From assembly GCA_944320665.1 (NCBI GenBank), contig CALUII010000008.1, forward strand, positions 1 to 50,762: a stretch of 50,762 nucleotides of DNA, read 5' to 3'. Below, in pieces: positions 1 to 9,190 of this stretch. The DNA is from an uncultured Alistipes sp. (GTDB lineage: Bacteria > Bacteroidota > Bacteroidia > Bacteroidales > Rikenellaceae). A program made the position numbers and the translations under genes. Every line of letters begins with the position of its first letter. The first letter of the stretch is position 1. The notes under the pieces were generated by a model. That model was not told where the DNA came from and ran no database searches. It worked only from the letters and a program-made list of their open reading frames with translations.

Positions 1-870
1 CCCGAACTGAAGGATTTCGTGGGCCACACGCTGATCCACACCGACGGTACGACGCTGCTCGGTGCCGACGACAAGGCCGGTGTGGCCGAAATCATGACCG
101 CGGCCGAGTACCTGATGGCCCATCCCGAGATCCCGCACGGCAAGATCCGCCTGGGCTTCACCCCCGACGAGGAGGTGGGACGCGGCGTGGACCACTTCGA
201 CGTGAAGGCCTTCGGTGCCGACTTCGCCTACACGATCGACGGCGGATACGAGGGCGAGCTGGAGTACGAGAACTTCAATGCCGCCGGTGCCAAGATCGAG
301 ATCCAGGGCCGCAACGTCCACCCGGGCTACGCCAAGGACAAGATGATCAACGCCATCGAGGTGGCCTGCGAACTGAACCGCATGCTTCCCGCCACGCAGC
401 GTCCCGAGCATACCGACGGCTATGAGGGATTCTATCACTGCGTCGGCCTTAACGGCACGGTGGAGCAGGCCTCGATCAGCTACATCATCCGCGACCACGA
501 CGCCGAAAAGTTCGAACAGAAGAAACACTACCTTGTTCGCTGCGTCGAGTTGCTCAACGAACGCTACGGTGCCGACGTGCTGCGCCTGACGCTCAACGAC
601 CAGTACTACAACATGCGCAAGATGGTCGAGCCGCATCCGCAGGTGATCGACAAGGCCCTGGAGGCGATGCGTCTGTCGGACGTAGTGCCCATCGTACGCC
701 CGATCCGCGGCGGCACGGACGGTGCCCGTCTGTCGTTCATGGGTCTGCCCTGCCCGAACCTCTTCACGGGCGGCATGAACTTCCACGGCAAGTTCGAATA
801 TGCGTCGCTCACCACGATGCACAAGGCCATGCAGACGATCCTCCACCTGGCCCAGCTCTGGGCCAAATAA
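1..870 (+). CDS. pepT: Peptidase T (tripeptide aminopeptidase), 3' part
   Basis: Cytoplasmic zinc aminopeptidase of the M20 family that removes the N-terminal residue from tripeptides. The reading frame is open from base 1, so the N-terminus lies outside the window. Visible family motifs are LLGADDKAG (metal-bridging Asp region), FTPDEEVGRG (the catalytic and metal-binding Glu pair), the RPIRGGTDGARLS segment, and near the C-terminus GGMNFHGKFEY with the metal-binding His. The visible 290 codons are about 70% of a normal PepT of roughly 410 residues. A strong terminator-like hairpin follows. The family call is secure; only the start is missing. Confidence 0.95.
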   Translation, partial: PELKDFVGHTLIHTDGTTLLGADDKAGVAEIMTAAEYLMAHPEIPHGKIRLGFTPDEEVGRGVDHFDVKAFGADFAYTIDGGYEGELEYENFNAAGAKIEIQGRNVHPGYAKDKMINAIEVACELNRMLPATQRPEHTDGYEGFYHCVGLNGTVEQASISYIIRDHDAEKFEQKKHYLVRCVELLNERYGADVLRLTLNDQYYNMRKMVEPHPQVIDKALEAMRLSDVVPIVRPIRGGTDGARLSFMGLPCPNLFTGGMNFHGKFEYASLTTMHKAMQTILHLAQLWAK

Positions 871-906
871 CGACACCGGACCCTCGTCGGTTCTGCCGGC
901 TCACGC

Positions 907-966
907 ACATTCCCGCGTTGCGCCTCCACTCCTTCCACACGAAGGAGCTGCGCGACACGGGAATGT
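907..966 (+). terminator. Intrinsic terminator after pepT
   Basis: Long hairpin. Outer arms ACATTCCCG (907-915) and CGGGAATGT (958-966) pair perfectly. A middle stem GTTGCGC/GCGCGAC (917-923 with 950-956, one G-U) and an inner stem CTCCTTC/GAAGGAG (929-935 with 941-947) close a 5-nt loop. A short T run (964-968 region) follows. It separates pepT from nadE. Confidence 0.7.
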
Positions 967-1035
967 TTCCCAGACACAGGACAAGAAACAACATCCCCCC
1001 CTACCACCCCACACACTCACATTCCAACATCAGTT

Positions 1036-2964
1036 ATGGATCGATACGGTTTTCTGAAAGTTGCCGCAGCCGTACCTCAGGTACGCGTAGCCGACTGCGC
1101 CTTCAATGCCTCACGCATCATCGAGATGACCCAGAGGGCCGCCCAGCGCGGCGTGGAGATCATCGCCTTTCCCGAACTTTCGCTCACGGGCTATACGTGC
1201 GGAGACCTCTTTCTGCGCCCGGCCCTGCTCGACGCCGCCGAAGAGGCGCTGTCCAACATCCTGAAAGCAACGCGCAAACTGCCGCTGGCCCTGATCGTCG
1301 GTCTGCCCATACGCTACGGCAACGAACTCTACAACTGCGCCGCCATCGGCGCCCAGGGACGCCTGATGGGCGTCGTTCCCAAGTGCCATATCCCCAACTA
1401 CGGCGAATTCTATGAAGCACGCTGGTTCGCGTCGGGCGCCGACATCACCTCCGACACGCTCAACCTCTTCGGCAATGAGGTGGATTTCGGACGCGACCTG
1501 ACCTTCTCGGTCAACGGCGCCGAATTCGGCGTCGAGATCTGCGAGGACATGTGGAACGCCGTTCCCCCGTCGTCGCTGCTGGCTCAGGCCGGCGCCAAGG
1601 TGCTCTTCAACCTCTCGGCATCGCCCGAATCGGCCGGAAAACACGACTACCTGCGCACACTCATCGCCCAACAATCGGCCCGCACCCTCTCGGCCTACGT
1701 CTACTGCTCGGCCGGCCCCGGCGAATCCTCGACCGACTCGGTCTTTGCCGGCAACGGCATCATCGCCGAGTGCGGCTGGGTAATGCGCGAAAGCGAGCGG
1801 TTTGCCACCGACGAACAACTGGTCGTGGCTGACGTCGATCTCGAACGCATCGACAACGACCGCCGACGCATGACCACCTTCTGCTCCTCGGAAAACATTC
1901 CCGAAACGACCGTCATCGAGCTCGAAATCGCCGAGAGTCTGCGTCCCGAAACCCTCGACCGCGAAGTGGATCCGATGCCCTTCGTTCCGGCCGACCAGGC
2001 CCTGCGCGCCGAACGTTGCGAGGAGATTCTGGCCATCCAAAGTTGCGGCCTGTCCCAGCGTCTGGCCTACACGGGATGTCGCAGTGCCATCATCGGACTT
2101 TCGGGCGGACTCGACTCAACCCTGGCACTGCTCGTGGCCGTACGGACGTTCGACCGGCTGAAACTCGACCGCAAGGGGATCATCGGCATCACCATGCCGG
2201 GTTTCGGCACTACGGACCGGACCTACAACAATGCGCTGGAACTGATGCGCCAACTGGGCATCACGATGCGCGAGATACCAATCCGCAAGGCCTGCGAGCA
2301 ACACTTCGCCGACATCGGCCTCGATCCCGCAGACCGTTCGGCCGCTTATGAGAATGCCCAGGCCCGCGAACGTACGCAGATCCTCATGGACGTGGCCAAC
2401 ATGGAGAACGGACTGGTCATCGGCACAGGCGACCTGAGCGAACTGGCACTCGGCTGGGCCACGTACAACGGCGACCAGATGTCGATGTACGGCGTCAACG
2501 GCTCCGTACCGAAGACACTCGTGCGCTACCTGGTGGCCTGGTCGGCCGAACAATACGGCGGCCGCATCCGCGAGATCCTGCTCGACATCTGCGACACCCC
2601 CGTGAGTCCGGAGCTGCTGCCCGCCGACGAGCAGGGCGAGATCGCACAGAAGACCGAAGATCTGGTCGGACCCTATGAGCTGCACGACTTCTTCCTCTAC
2701 CACTTCATGCGCTCGGGATACGGACCGGCCAAGATCCTCTATCTGGCCGAGCTGGCCTTCAAGGGACGCTACGACCGCAAGGTACTGCTGCACTGGTTGC
2801 GTATCTTCCTGCGCCGCTTCTTCGGCCAGCAGTTCAAGCGTTCGGCCATGCCCGACGGCCCCAAAGTGGGAAGCGTATCACTCTCACCGAGAGGCGATTG
2901 GCGCATGCCATCGGATGCCAGCGCCGCGCTGTGGCTCGCAGAACTCGACCGTTGCGAAAAATAA
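1036..2964 (+). CDS. nadE: Glutamine-dependent NAD+ synthetase
   Basis: Converts nicotinic acid adenine dinucleotide to NAD+ using ATP and glutamine; last step of NAD synthesis. Two domains fill the 642 residues. The N-terminal nitrilase-fold glutaminase (about 1-280) has the E47-K116-C169 triad seen in [16 protein letters not shown] and VEICEDMW. The C-terminal synthetase (about 325-642) has the PP-loop SGGLDS at 356-361. The length fits the large glutamine-dependent form, not the short ammonia-dependent one. The start at 1036 gives a normal N-terminus. A second NAD gene, nadC, lies at 14603. No promoter was recognised upstream. Confidence 0.95.
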   Translation: MDRYGFLKVAAAVPQVRVADCAFNASRIIEMTQRAAQRGVEIIAFPELSLTGYTCGDLFLRPALLDAAEEALSNILKATRKLPLALIVGLPIRYGNELYNCAAIGAQGRLMGVVPKCHIPNYGEFYEARWFASGADITSDTLNLFGNEVDFGRDLTFSVNGAEFGVEICEDMWNAVPPSSLLAQAGAKVLFNLSASPESAGKHDYLRTLIAQQSARTLSAYVYCSAGPGESSTDSVFAGNGIIAECGWVMRESERFATDEQLVVADVDLERIDNDRRRMTTFCSSENIPETTVIELEIAESLRPETLDREVDPMPFVPADQALRAERCEEILAIQSCGLSQRLAYTGCRSAIIGLSGGLDSTLALLVAVRTFDRLKLDRKGIIGITMPGFGTTDRTYNNALELMRQLGITMREIPIRKACEQHFADIGLDPADRSAAYENAQARERTQILMDVANMENGLVIGTGDLSELALGWATYNGDQMSMYGVNGSVPKTLVRYLVAWSAEQYGGRIREILLDICDTPVSPELLPADEQGEIAQKTEDLVGPYELHDFFLYHFMRSGYGPAKILYLAELAFKGRYDRKVLLHWLRIFLRRFFGQQFKRSAMPDGPKVGSVSLSPRGDWRMPSDASAALWLAELDRCEK

Positions 2965-3015
2965 AAGACCCATACCTTAAAATTTTCTCCCCCCAAACAA
3001 ACACCCCTGAAAGTT

Positions 3016-5136
3016 ATGAAAAAATGGTTTCAAAGGCTGCTGTTGCCGCTCGCATGCGTCAGTCTGGCCACGTCATGCGGTCTGATTGACGAGCTCGATG
3101 AAGAGGACAACGGCAAAGACAATGTGCCCACAACCCCGACCACCCTTCTCGAGCTGCAACTCGAACGTGCGGCCGCAACCGTTCCTTATGGAGGGGTCGT
3201 CCGCGTAGGCTTCAACACGAGAATCATCCAGACGGGCGGATCGACCGATGATGGTTCGGAGAGCACAGCCGAATCCCTTGAACTCGTCTACCGCGCCGAG
3301 ACCAGCGACCCGCAACTCTACTCCGTAGAGGTCGCTCAGGAGAGCAATACGTCGGGTGCACTGCTTATCTCCGGAATCGATCCCCAGGCCGGGACCACCA
3401 CGGGCGAGGTCTCGCTGTATGTCTATGCCCGGTCGGATGAGCACATCAACACCTATGCCCAACTGGTAATCGAATCGCTCTCCTGCGAACTGCAGAACGC
3501 CCCCAACGAGAACACCTATCTGGTAGCCCCCGAAGGCGAAGAACTCGTGGTGGACATAGTCTGCAACACCTCCGAACTGCAACCTCTGGAGATCACGGAC
3601 GAATGGATCAAATACGATACGTCGGAGTGCAGCATCGAGCCGCTGGACGAGACGTCGACCTACACGCTCCAACGTCACCGGCTCCATATCGAGCCCCACA
3701 CCCAGGGTACCGACTCGCGCAAAGCATGGATCTGCATCCGCTCCGCAGAGGGGACGTACCTCCTTGACTTCACGATCGTGCAAGAGGTGGACTATGCGGC
3801 CGACGGCCGTGAAATGGTGCTGCTCGTTCGGGCCTCGGCCGGAAATGCACAGACAGTCTACCTGCCGCTGGATCAGATCGAGCAGTGCACGATCGACTGG
3901 GGCGACGGGACCCGCGAGCGATACGAACAAACCTACACCTACGACAACCCCCTGCACCACGTCTATGCCGAAGCGGGCGAATATCGCGTCACGATCAGCG
4001 GCCACGTCAAGGCAATCAACTCGTTCCGAATGCCTACCGGAGCCACGACCAACTGCCTGCTTGCGGTCGAGAAGTGGGGCAACCTCGGCGCCGAGGAGAT
4101 CTCGCTGCAGGGTGTCACCTCACTGCAACGCATCGCCCCGGATACGGACGGCGCCTTTGCCAACATCACGGTCTTTGACCGCACATTCGCACTGTGCACG
4201 GGGCTGACCGAACTGCCCGACGGACTCTTCAGCCAGGCAACGTCGGCCAACACCTTCGAGCTGACCTTCTATGAGTGTACCGGTCTGAAGTCGCTGCCCG
4301 ACGGGCTCTTCGAGGAGGCCAACCCCACGACCTTCGACATGACCTTTGCCAACTGCACGGGTCTCACCGAACTGCCCGACGGACTCTTCCGCGGATGCTC
4401 CAACGCCGACCTCTTCAACCGCACGTTCGAGAAGTGCACGGGGCTGACCTCGCTGCCGGCCGACCTGTTTGCAGCGTGCACGGGTGTCTCGCGCTTCAAG
4501 TCGACGTTCCAGGGCTGCACGGGACTCACGTCGATTCCGGCCGGACTCTTCGCCCACAACACCCAAGTGACCAGCTTCAACGGCGAGGTGATCTACTACG
4601 AAGGGATCTCCTATCAGGAGTACAAGGGTCTCTTCGGTGCCTGCACGGGTCTGCGCTCGATTCCCGAGGAGCTCTTTGCCAACTGCCCCGATGCCGAGGG
4701 ATTCTCGATGGCATTTATCGACTGCACGTCCCTCGAATCGGTTCCGGCCCAACTCTTTGCAGCGAATACCCGGGTAACCGATCTGAGCAGCGTCTTCGAA
4801 AACTGCACGAGCCTCACCGAGCTGCCCGACGGGCTGCTGGATACCAACACGCAACTGCAGGACATCGACGACATGTGTTCGGGCTGCACCTCCCTGAAGC
4901 GCATTCCGACCGGCCTGTTCGACCACAACCGCTTGATCAACCGGTGCTACATGGCCTTCTACAGCTGCACGGCACTGCAAGGTGAGTCGCCCTACACGGA
5001 GATCAACGGGGTGAAGTACCACCTCTACGAACGCAGCAACAACCCGATCGAATTTACGGCGCCGCAGGGTGACCGCTGCTTCACGGGTTGCCGCAATCTG
5101 AGCGACTACGACTCGATGCCCGAATCGTGGCGCTGA
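3016..5136 (+). CDS. Surface lipoprotein with BspA-like, cysteine-bearing leucine-rich repeats
   Basis: 706-residue predicted lipoprotein of unknown function. Residues 1-21 are a lipoprotein signal peptide ending in LATSC, with Cys21 as the lipidated residue. The acidic stretch that follows (GLIDELDEED) resembles the Bacteroidetes signal for export to the cell surface. The middle part contains a PKD-like turn (DWGDGTRERY). The C-terminal half, from about residue 390, has nine clear repeats of roughly 24-40 residues with the consensus CTGLTxLPxGLF plus a degenerate tenth. They resemble the BspA/LRR_5 and DUF285 type repeats often used in adhesion or protein binding. It is followed by a bidirectional terminator. 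Placement on the surface is likely; the ligand is unknown. Confidence 0.8.
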   Translation: MKKWFQRLLLPLACVSLATSCGLIDELDEEDNGKDNVPTTPTTLLELQLERAAATVPYGGVVRVGFNTRIIQTGGSTDDGSESTAESLELVYRAETSDPQLYSVEVAQESNTSGALLISGIDPQAGTTTGEVSLYVYARSDEHINTYAQLVIESLSCELQNAPNENTYLVAPEGEELVVDIVCNTSELQPLEITDEWIKYDTSECSIEPLDETSTYTLQRHRLHIEPHTQGTDSRKAWICIRSAEGTYLLDFTIVQEVDYAADGREMVLLVRASAGNAQTVYLPLDQIEQCTIDWGDGTRERYEQTYTYDNPLHHVYAEAGEYRVTISGHVKAINSFRMPTGATTNCLLAVEKWGNLGAEEISLQGVTSLQRIAPDTDGAFANITVFDRTFALCTGLTELPDGLFSQATSANTFELTFYECTGLKSLPDGLFEEANPTTFDMTFANCTGLTELPDGLFRGCSNADLFNRTFEKCTGLTSLPADLFAACTGVSRFKSTFQGCTGLTSIPAGLFAHNTQVTSFNGEVIYYEGISYQEYKGLFGACTGLRSIPEELFANCPDAEGFSMAFIDCTSLESVPAQLFAANTRVTDLSSVFENCTSLTELPDGLLDTNTQLQDIDDMCSGCTSLKRIPTGLFDHNRLINRCYMAFYSCTALQGESPYTEINGVKYHLYERSNNPIEFTAPQGDRCFTGCRNLSDYDSMPESWR
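4195..4975 (+). repeat. In-frame leucine-rich repeat array within the lipoprotein gene
   Basis: Each unit carries CT(G/S)L followed by (L/I/V)P and a hydrophobic pair such as GLF. Variants in order are CTGLTELPDGLF, CTGLKSLPDGLF, CTGLTELPDGLF, CTGLTSLPADLF, CTGLTSIPAGLF, CTGLRSIPEELF, CTSLESVPAQLF, CTSLTELPDGLL and CTSLKRIPTGLF. Most units are about 24 codons; the one before CTGLRSIPEELF has an insertion containing YYEGISYQEYKG. The repeats are diverged at the DNA level. Confidence 0.85.
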
Positions 5137-5182
5137 CATCCGACCGACGGGAGCCGCACACGCACGGTTCCGAGAGAGAGAA

Positions 5183-5218
5183 TGCGGCTCTATCCCCTCA
5201 AACAGGGATAGAGCCGCA
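5183..5218. terminator. Bidirectional intrinsic terminator
   Basis: Perfect 14-bp stem: TGCGGCTCTATCCC (5183-5196) pairs with GGGATAGAGCCGCA (5205-5218) around an 8-nt loop. CTCTTTTGC follows on the + strand. It lies between the converging lipoprotein gene and the PAP2-like gene and can serve both. Confidence 0.85.
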
Positions 5219-5257
5219 CTCTTTTGCAAGGCACTCTCACGAATCCGGCCGTCAGCT

Positions 5258-5875
5258 TCAGAGCAGAAGCACGCCCAGAGCCATCACAACAAATCCGACC
5301 GCAAAACCAGCCGCCACCTGCCAGGCATCGTGACACCCGAGCCCAAGGCGCGCCGAAGCCAAGGCCCCGGCTCCCAGCACCGCCCCCACCAACGGCCAGA
5401 ACAGGTCACCGACTCCGGCGATACTCATCACCACGAGAGCAGCCACCACCGCCCCCATGGCAATCATGTGCAGACTGATCTTCCAGAAATGCGTGATGGC
5501 CCACCCGCAGCAGACACAACAGGCTGCCGCCAACATGAACTTACGCAGAAAGACGGCCGATGGAATCCGCGTCATGGTCAGCGCACAGAGCACGTAGCAA
5601 ATCATCCCGATCAACAACGGCCAGCTGCGCTCGCTTCGATCATCGAGCCGCCAGTCGGAGATACGCCCCAACGAGCGCATCAGTCCGAGCGACAAGACGG
5701 GAATGAGAACCGTATACAAGGCCACCACACCGAGAAGATACCCTTTCCATGCCGTCGGATAAAACCGGAAAACCGTCGCCGTGAAGAGTATTCCCAGCAG
5801 ATAGAGTGGCAAAAAAAAGGGATGCAACACCCACGACACCGTGCGGGCCAATCGATTGATGCCGATAGAATTCAT
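5258..5875 (-). CDS. PAP2-like integral membrane protein
   Basis: 205-residue polytopic membrane protein with about six hydrophobic segments. Three places recall the PAP2 phosphatase signature: DDRSERSWPLLIG, WKISLHMIAMG in place of the PSGH motif, and ARLGLGCHDAWQVAAGF, which matches the final SR-x5-H motif. The acid phosphatase motifs are altered (SLH instead of SGH, A instead of S before the Arg), so activity is uncertain; it could be a lipid-binding or degenerate family member. It lies downstream of rpoN on the same strand after a gap of about 190 bp that holds nothing I recognise. Confidence 0.6.
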   Translation of the reverse strand: MNSIGINRLARTVSWVLHPFFLPLYLLGILFTATVFRFYPTAWKGYLLGVVALYTVLIPVLSLGLMRSLGRISDWRLDDRSERSWPLLIGMICYVLCALTMTRIPSAVFLRKFMLAAACCVCCGWAITHFWKISLHMIAMGAVVAALVVMSIAGVGDLFWPLVGAVLGAGALASARLGLGCHDAWQVAAGFAVGFVVMALGVLLL

Positions 5876-6068
5876 GGTTTCACAAAGGTTTGGATTGATG
5901 GTTCGTAAAAAGAGAGAATGATCGGCGGTCGGTGGCCTCTCTACGCCAGGCCGGTCGGGCGCTTCCGCTCAAGGCGAGATGTTCCTCTGCCCGTCCTCAC
6001 CAGGCCCCGGCATCGCAGCAGCGTCTCACCGACAACGGGATGCCACCGACAGCAAGTGCCGCCACCTT

Positions 6069-7487
6069 TCAGATCTGTTTGCGCAGACGTGCCACCGGAA
6101 TGCCCAGCATTTCGCGGTACTTGGCCACCGTACGACGTGCGATGTGGTAACCACGCGCATTGAGCATGTCCATCAGCGTCTCGTCGGTCAGCGGACGGCG
6201 CTTGTCCTCCTCGTCGATGCACTTCTGGAGCAGATTCTTGATCTCGTAACTCGAAACCTCCTCGCCCGAGTCGGTCTGCATCGCCTCCGAGAAGAGCGAC
6301 TTGAGCAGAATGATTCCGAACTGCGTCTGGACGTACTTGCTGTTCACCACACGCGAGATGGTCGAGACATCGAGCCCCGTACGGTCGGCAATGTCCTTGA
6401 GGATCATCGGCCGGAGTTTGCTCCGGTCGCCATCCTTGAAATACTCCTTCTGGTAGTCGAGAATCGTCTGCATCGTCCGCATCAGTGTATCATGCCGCTG
6501 CTTGATGGCCGAAATGAACCATTTGGCCGAATCGATCTTGCTCTTGACAAACTGCAGCGCCTCACGATCCTTCTCCTTCACCGTACCGTCGGCCCCCACC
6601 ATGTCACGGATCATATCGACGTAGCGCCGGTTGACGCGGACCTCGGGGACGTTCGACGAATTGAGCGTCAGATCGAATCGACCGTCGTGGTAGTCGAGCA
6701 GAAAGTCCGGAATGATGTAGGGCGTCGTATCGGTTCCCCCCTCCGAGTAGAGATTTCCCGGTTTGGGGGAAAGGTGACGGATCTCGTCGATCGCCGCACG
6801 GAACTCCTCCTCCGAAACCTGCAGACGCGCAATCAGTTTTTCGTAGTGTTTCTTGACAAACTCATCGAAATAGTTCGTCAGGATCTTTCGGGCCAGACGT
6901 CGGGCACGGGTCTGCACCGGCTGCTGGTCCATCTGCAGCAGCAGGCACTCCTGAAGGCTGCGGGCTCCGACACCGGCCGGTTCGAGTTCGTGAAGAACTC
7001 CCAACAGGCGTTCGAGCTCCTCGGGTGAAGTCTCGATCCCCTGGGTAAAGGCAATGTCGTCGGCCACGGACTCCAGATCGCGGCGCAGGTATCCGTCCTC
7101 ATCGAGGCTTCCGACCAGATAGGTAGCCAGACGCATCTCCCGCTCCGAGAGGTCGCGATAACCCAACTGTTCGATCAGATACTCCTGCAGCGAACGGCCT
7201 CCCGTGAGGTAGACGGGACGTTGTTTGTCGTCCTTCGAGAAGTTGTTGATCCGGCTTTTGTAGGCAGGCGTATCGTCCTCGCGCAGGTACTCATCGACCG
7301 AAATTTCACGAGGTTCGCCCTCATCCGGTGTACGCTCCTCCTCTTCCAGGACGATGTTGTCCTCAATCTCCTGCTTGATACGCTGTTCGAGCTGCACGGT
7401 GGGCAACTCCAGCAGTTTGATCATTTGGATCTGCTGCGGAGAGAGTTTCTGCTGCAGCGACAGCACCTGTTTTTGGTTGATAGCCAT
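6069..7487 (-). CDS. rpoN: RNA polymerase sigma-54 factor
   Basis: Alternative sigma factor that directs RNA polymerase to -24/-12 promoters and needs an AAA+ activator. The 472-residue protein starts with the typical Gln/Leu-rich activator-interaction region (KQVLSLQQKLSPQQIQMIKL). It then has the acidic linker, the core-binding region (about 100-300) and the DNA-binding C-terminus with the RpoN box ARRTVAKYRE at 450-459. No partner activator or sigma-54 modulation gene is adjacent; asnS is upstream and a membrane protein is downstream. A -7 element lies only 10 nt before the ATG. Confidence 0.96.
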   Translation of the reverse strand: MAINQKQVLSLQQKLSPQQIQMIKLLELPTVQLEQRIKQEIEDNIVLEEEERTPDEGEPREISVDEYLREDDTPAYKSRINNFSKDDKQRPVYLTGGRSLQEYLIEQLGYRDLSEREMRLATYLVGSLDEDGYLRRDLESVADDIAFTQGIETSPEELERLLGVLHELEPAGVGARSLQECLLLQMDQQPVQTRARRLARKILTNYFDEFVKKHYEKLIARLQVSEEEFRAAIDEIRHLSPKPGNLYSEGGTDTTPYIIPDFLLDYHDGRFDLTLNSSNVPEVRVNRRYVDMIRDMVGADGTVKEKDREALQFVKSKIDSAKWFISAIKQRHDTLMRTMQTILDYQKEYFKDGDRSKLRPMILKDIADRTGLDVSTISRVVNSKYVQTQFGIILLKSLFSEAMQTDSGEEVSSYEIKNLLQKCIDEEDKRRPLTDETLMDMLNARGYHIARRTVAKYREMLGIPVARLRKQI

Positions 7488-7497
7488 GTTTCGCGTC

Positions 7498-7505
7498 CAA
7501 AATTA
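7498..7505 (-). promoter_or_regulatory. -7 element TAATTTTG before rpoN
   Basis: Read on the - strand, TAATTTTG fits the Bacteroidetes -7 consensus TAnnTTTG. Only 10 nt separate it from the rpoN ATG, so the predicted 5' leader is about 3-6 nt. No good TTTG -33 element is seen about 20 nt upstream. Confidence 0.5.
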
Positions 7506-7511
7506 TAAACG

Positions 7512-7550
7512 AAAACGCGCGCGGAGGCCGGGCTGGCACTCCGCGGCGCG
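7512..7550 (-). terminator. Probable intrinsic terminator between asnS and rpoN
   Basis: On the - strand an 11-bp stem with one bulged base (arms 7540-7550 and 7516-7526) closes a 12-nt loop. The tract TTTTCGTTT follows. It lies about 135 bp after the asnS stop and just upstream of the rpoN -7 element, so it would separate the two genes. Confidence 0.5.
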
Positions 7551-7685
7551 TAGCACTTTTCGATAAGATCCATTCCAGGTTCCTCCCCCCTCCGTACGAA
7601 CCGGGAAACAGGGGAGCACCCTTTTACCGGATGCCTCGAACCGGACATCGCCCGCCGCCGTTCCAAGCGGCGCAGCCCGTCGGCA

Positions 7686-9074
7686 TCAGAAATCGGCATG
7701 CAGCGGCGTACGCGGGAAGGGCTGCACGTCGCGGATGTTGGTCAATCCCGTCACGAACATCAGCAGACGGTCGAAGCCCAGGCCAAAGCCCGAGTGGGGA
7801 GCCGATCCCCAGCGGCGCGTATCGAGGTACCACCACAACTCGCGTTCGCTCATGTGCAACTCCTTGACACGTGCAGAAAGCTTGCCATAATCGGCCTCAC
7901 GCTCCGAACCGCCGATGATTTCGCCGATTCCCGGGAACAAAACGTCCATTGCGCGCACCGTCTTGCCGTCGTCGTTCTGTTTCATGTAGAAGGCCTTGAT
8001 CTGCTTCGGGTAGTTGATCAGGATGACCGGACGCTTGAAGTGCTCCTCGACGAGGTAGCGCTCGTGCTCCGACTGCAGGTCGCAGCCCCAGTCGCACGGG
8101 AACTCGAACTTGTGGCCCGAAGCCTTCAGGATCTCGATACCCTCGGTATAGTCCAGACGCTTGAACTCGTTGTTGACCACGAAGTGCAGGCGGTCGAGCA
8201 GTCCCGGTTCCCACATCTTGTTCATGAACTCGAGGTCCTCACGGCAGTTGTCCAGCGCATAGCGGATCAGGTACTTGAGGAAGTCCTCGGCCAGCTCCAT
8301 GTTGTCCTCCAAGTCGTAGAAGGCGGCCTCGGGCTCGATCATCCAGAACTCCGAAGCGTGGCGCGGCGTATTGGAATTCTCGGCGCGGAACGTCGGGCCG
8401 AACGTGTAGATACGGCCCAGCGACAGGGCACCCAGTTCACCCTCGAGCTGTCCCGAAACGGTCAGGTTGCACGACCGGCCGAAGAAGTCCTTCGTGTAGT
8501 CGACCTGCCCCTCCTCGGTCTTGGGGACGTTGTTGAGGTCGAGCGTCGTCACCTGGAACATGGCGCCGGCTCCCTCGCAGTCCGACGCGGTAATGATCGG
8601 CGTATGGAAGTAGAAGAATCCCTGCTTGTTGAAGTACTCGTGGATGGCATAGGCCATGGCGTGGCGGATACGCAGCACGGCACCGAACGTATTGGTTCGC
8701 GGACGCAGGTAGGCGATGTCGCGCAGGAATTCGAGCGAATGGCCCTTCTTCTGCAACGGATAGGTATCGGGATCGGCCGTGCCGTAGATCTCGATCCGCT
8801 CGGCCTGGACCTCCACACCCTGACCGGCGCCCATCGACTTCACCAGACGGCCGTCCACCCGGATGCAGGCTCCCGTGGTAATGGGCTTGAGCGTCTCCTC
8901 GGCGATCTTCGAGAGATCGACCACGACCTGGATATTGGCCACGCACGAACCATCGTTCATGGCAATGAAGGCCACGTTCTTGTTGCCGCGCTTGGTGCGG
9001 ACCCATCCCTTGACGGTCACATCGACATCTACGTCGGTCGATTTCAGAATTTCTACGATTCTCTGCGTTTTCAT
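7686..9074 (-). CDS. asnS: Asparagine--tRNA ligase
   Basis: Class IIb aminoacyl-tRNA synthetase that charges tRNA-Asn. 462 residues from the ATG at 9074, which begins [10 protein letters not shown]. The N-terminal OB-fold anticodon-binding domain (about 1-110) has [11 protein letters not shown] and FIAMNDGS. The catalytic domain has class II motif 2 ([17 protein letters not shown]) and motif 3 near the end ([13 protein letters not shown]). The open frame continues upstream, but that part overlaps the promoter and is not protein-like, so 9074 is preferred. A full Bacteroidetes promoter lies 44-75 bases upstream and overlaps the promoter of the divergent gene. Confidence 0.96.
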   Translation of the reverse strand: MKTQRIVEILKSTDVDVDVTVKGWVRTKRGNKNVAFIAMNDGSCVANIQVVVDLSKIAEETLKPITTGACIRVDGRLVKSMGAGQGVEVQAERIEIYGTADPDTYPLQKKGHSLEFLRDIAYLRPRTNTFGAVLRIRHAMAYAIHEYFNKQGFFYFHTPIITASDCEGAGAMFQVTTLDLNNVPKTEEGQVDYTKDFFGRSCNLTVSGQLEGELGALSLGRIYTFGPTFRAENSNTPRHASEFWMIEPEAAFYDLEDNMELAEDFLKYLIRYALDNCREDLEFMNKMWEPGLLDRLHFVVNNEFKRLDYTEGIEILKASGHKFEFPCDWGCDLQSEHERYLVEEHFKRPVILINYPKQIKAFYMKQNDDGKTVRAMDVLFPGIGEIIGGSEREADYGKLSARVKELHMSERELWWYLDTRRWGSAPHSGFGLGFDRLLMFVTGLTNIRDVQPFPRTPLHADF

Positions 9075-9117
9075 ATACGTTGTTGTTTCTGAGTTTTCAG
9101 TCCTCTTTCTGAATTTA

Positions 9118-9149
9118 CAAAGGTAGGTATTTATTTGCGATTTGTCAAA
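9118..9149 (-). promoter_or_regulatory. asnS promoter (-33 TTTG / -7 TACCTTTG)
   Basis: On the - strand, TTTG at 9149-9146, a 20-nt spacer and TACCTTTG at 9125-9118 match the Bacteroidetes housekeeping promoter at both elements. The predicted leader before the asnS ATG is about 40 nt. Confidence 0.8.
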
Positions 9150-9164
9150 AAAAAAGTACCTTTG
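9134..9164 (+). promoter_or_regulatory. Promoter of the GH2-like gene, overlapping the asnS promoter
   Basis: TTTG at 9134-9137, a 19-nt spacer and TACCTTTG at 9157-9164 on the + strand. The -33 elements of this promoter and of the asnS promoter lie inside each other's spacers, so polymerase bound on one side should occlude the other. Confidence 0.8.
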
Positions 9165-9190
9165 TCGGACAACTATCCACACGGAACGCC

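Noticed and set aside
4195..4975. CRISPR-like or tandem DNA repeat array
   Set aside because: The periodicity is that of protein leucine-rich repeats within one frame; the DNA units are diverged and have no constant spacers.
5330..5908. 192-codon + strand frame opposite the PAP2-like gene
   Set aside because: Hydrophilic, low-complexity product, while the - strand frame gives clear membrane helices.
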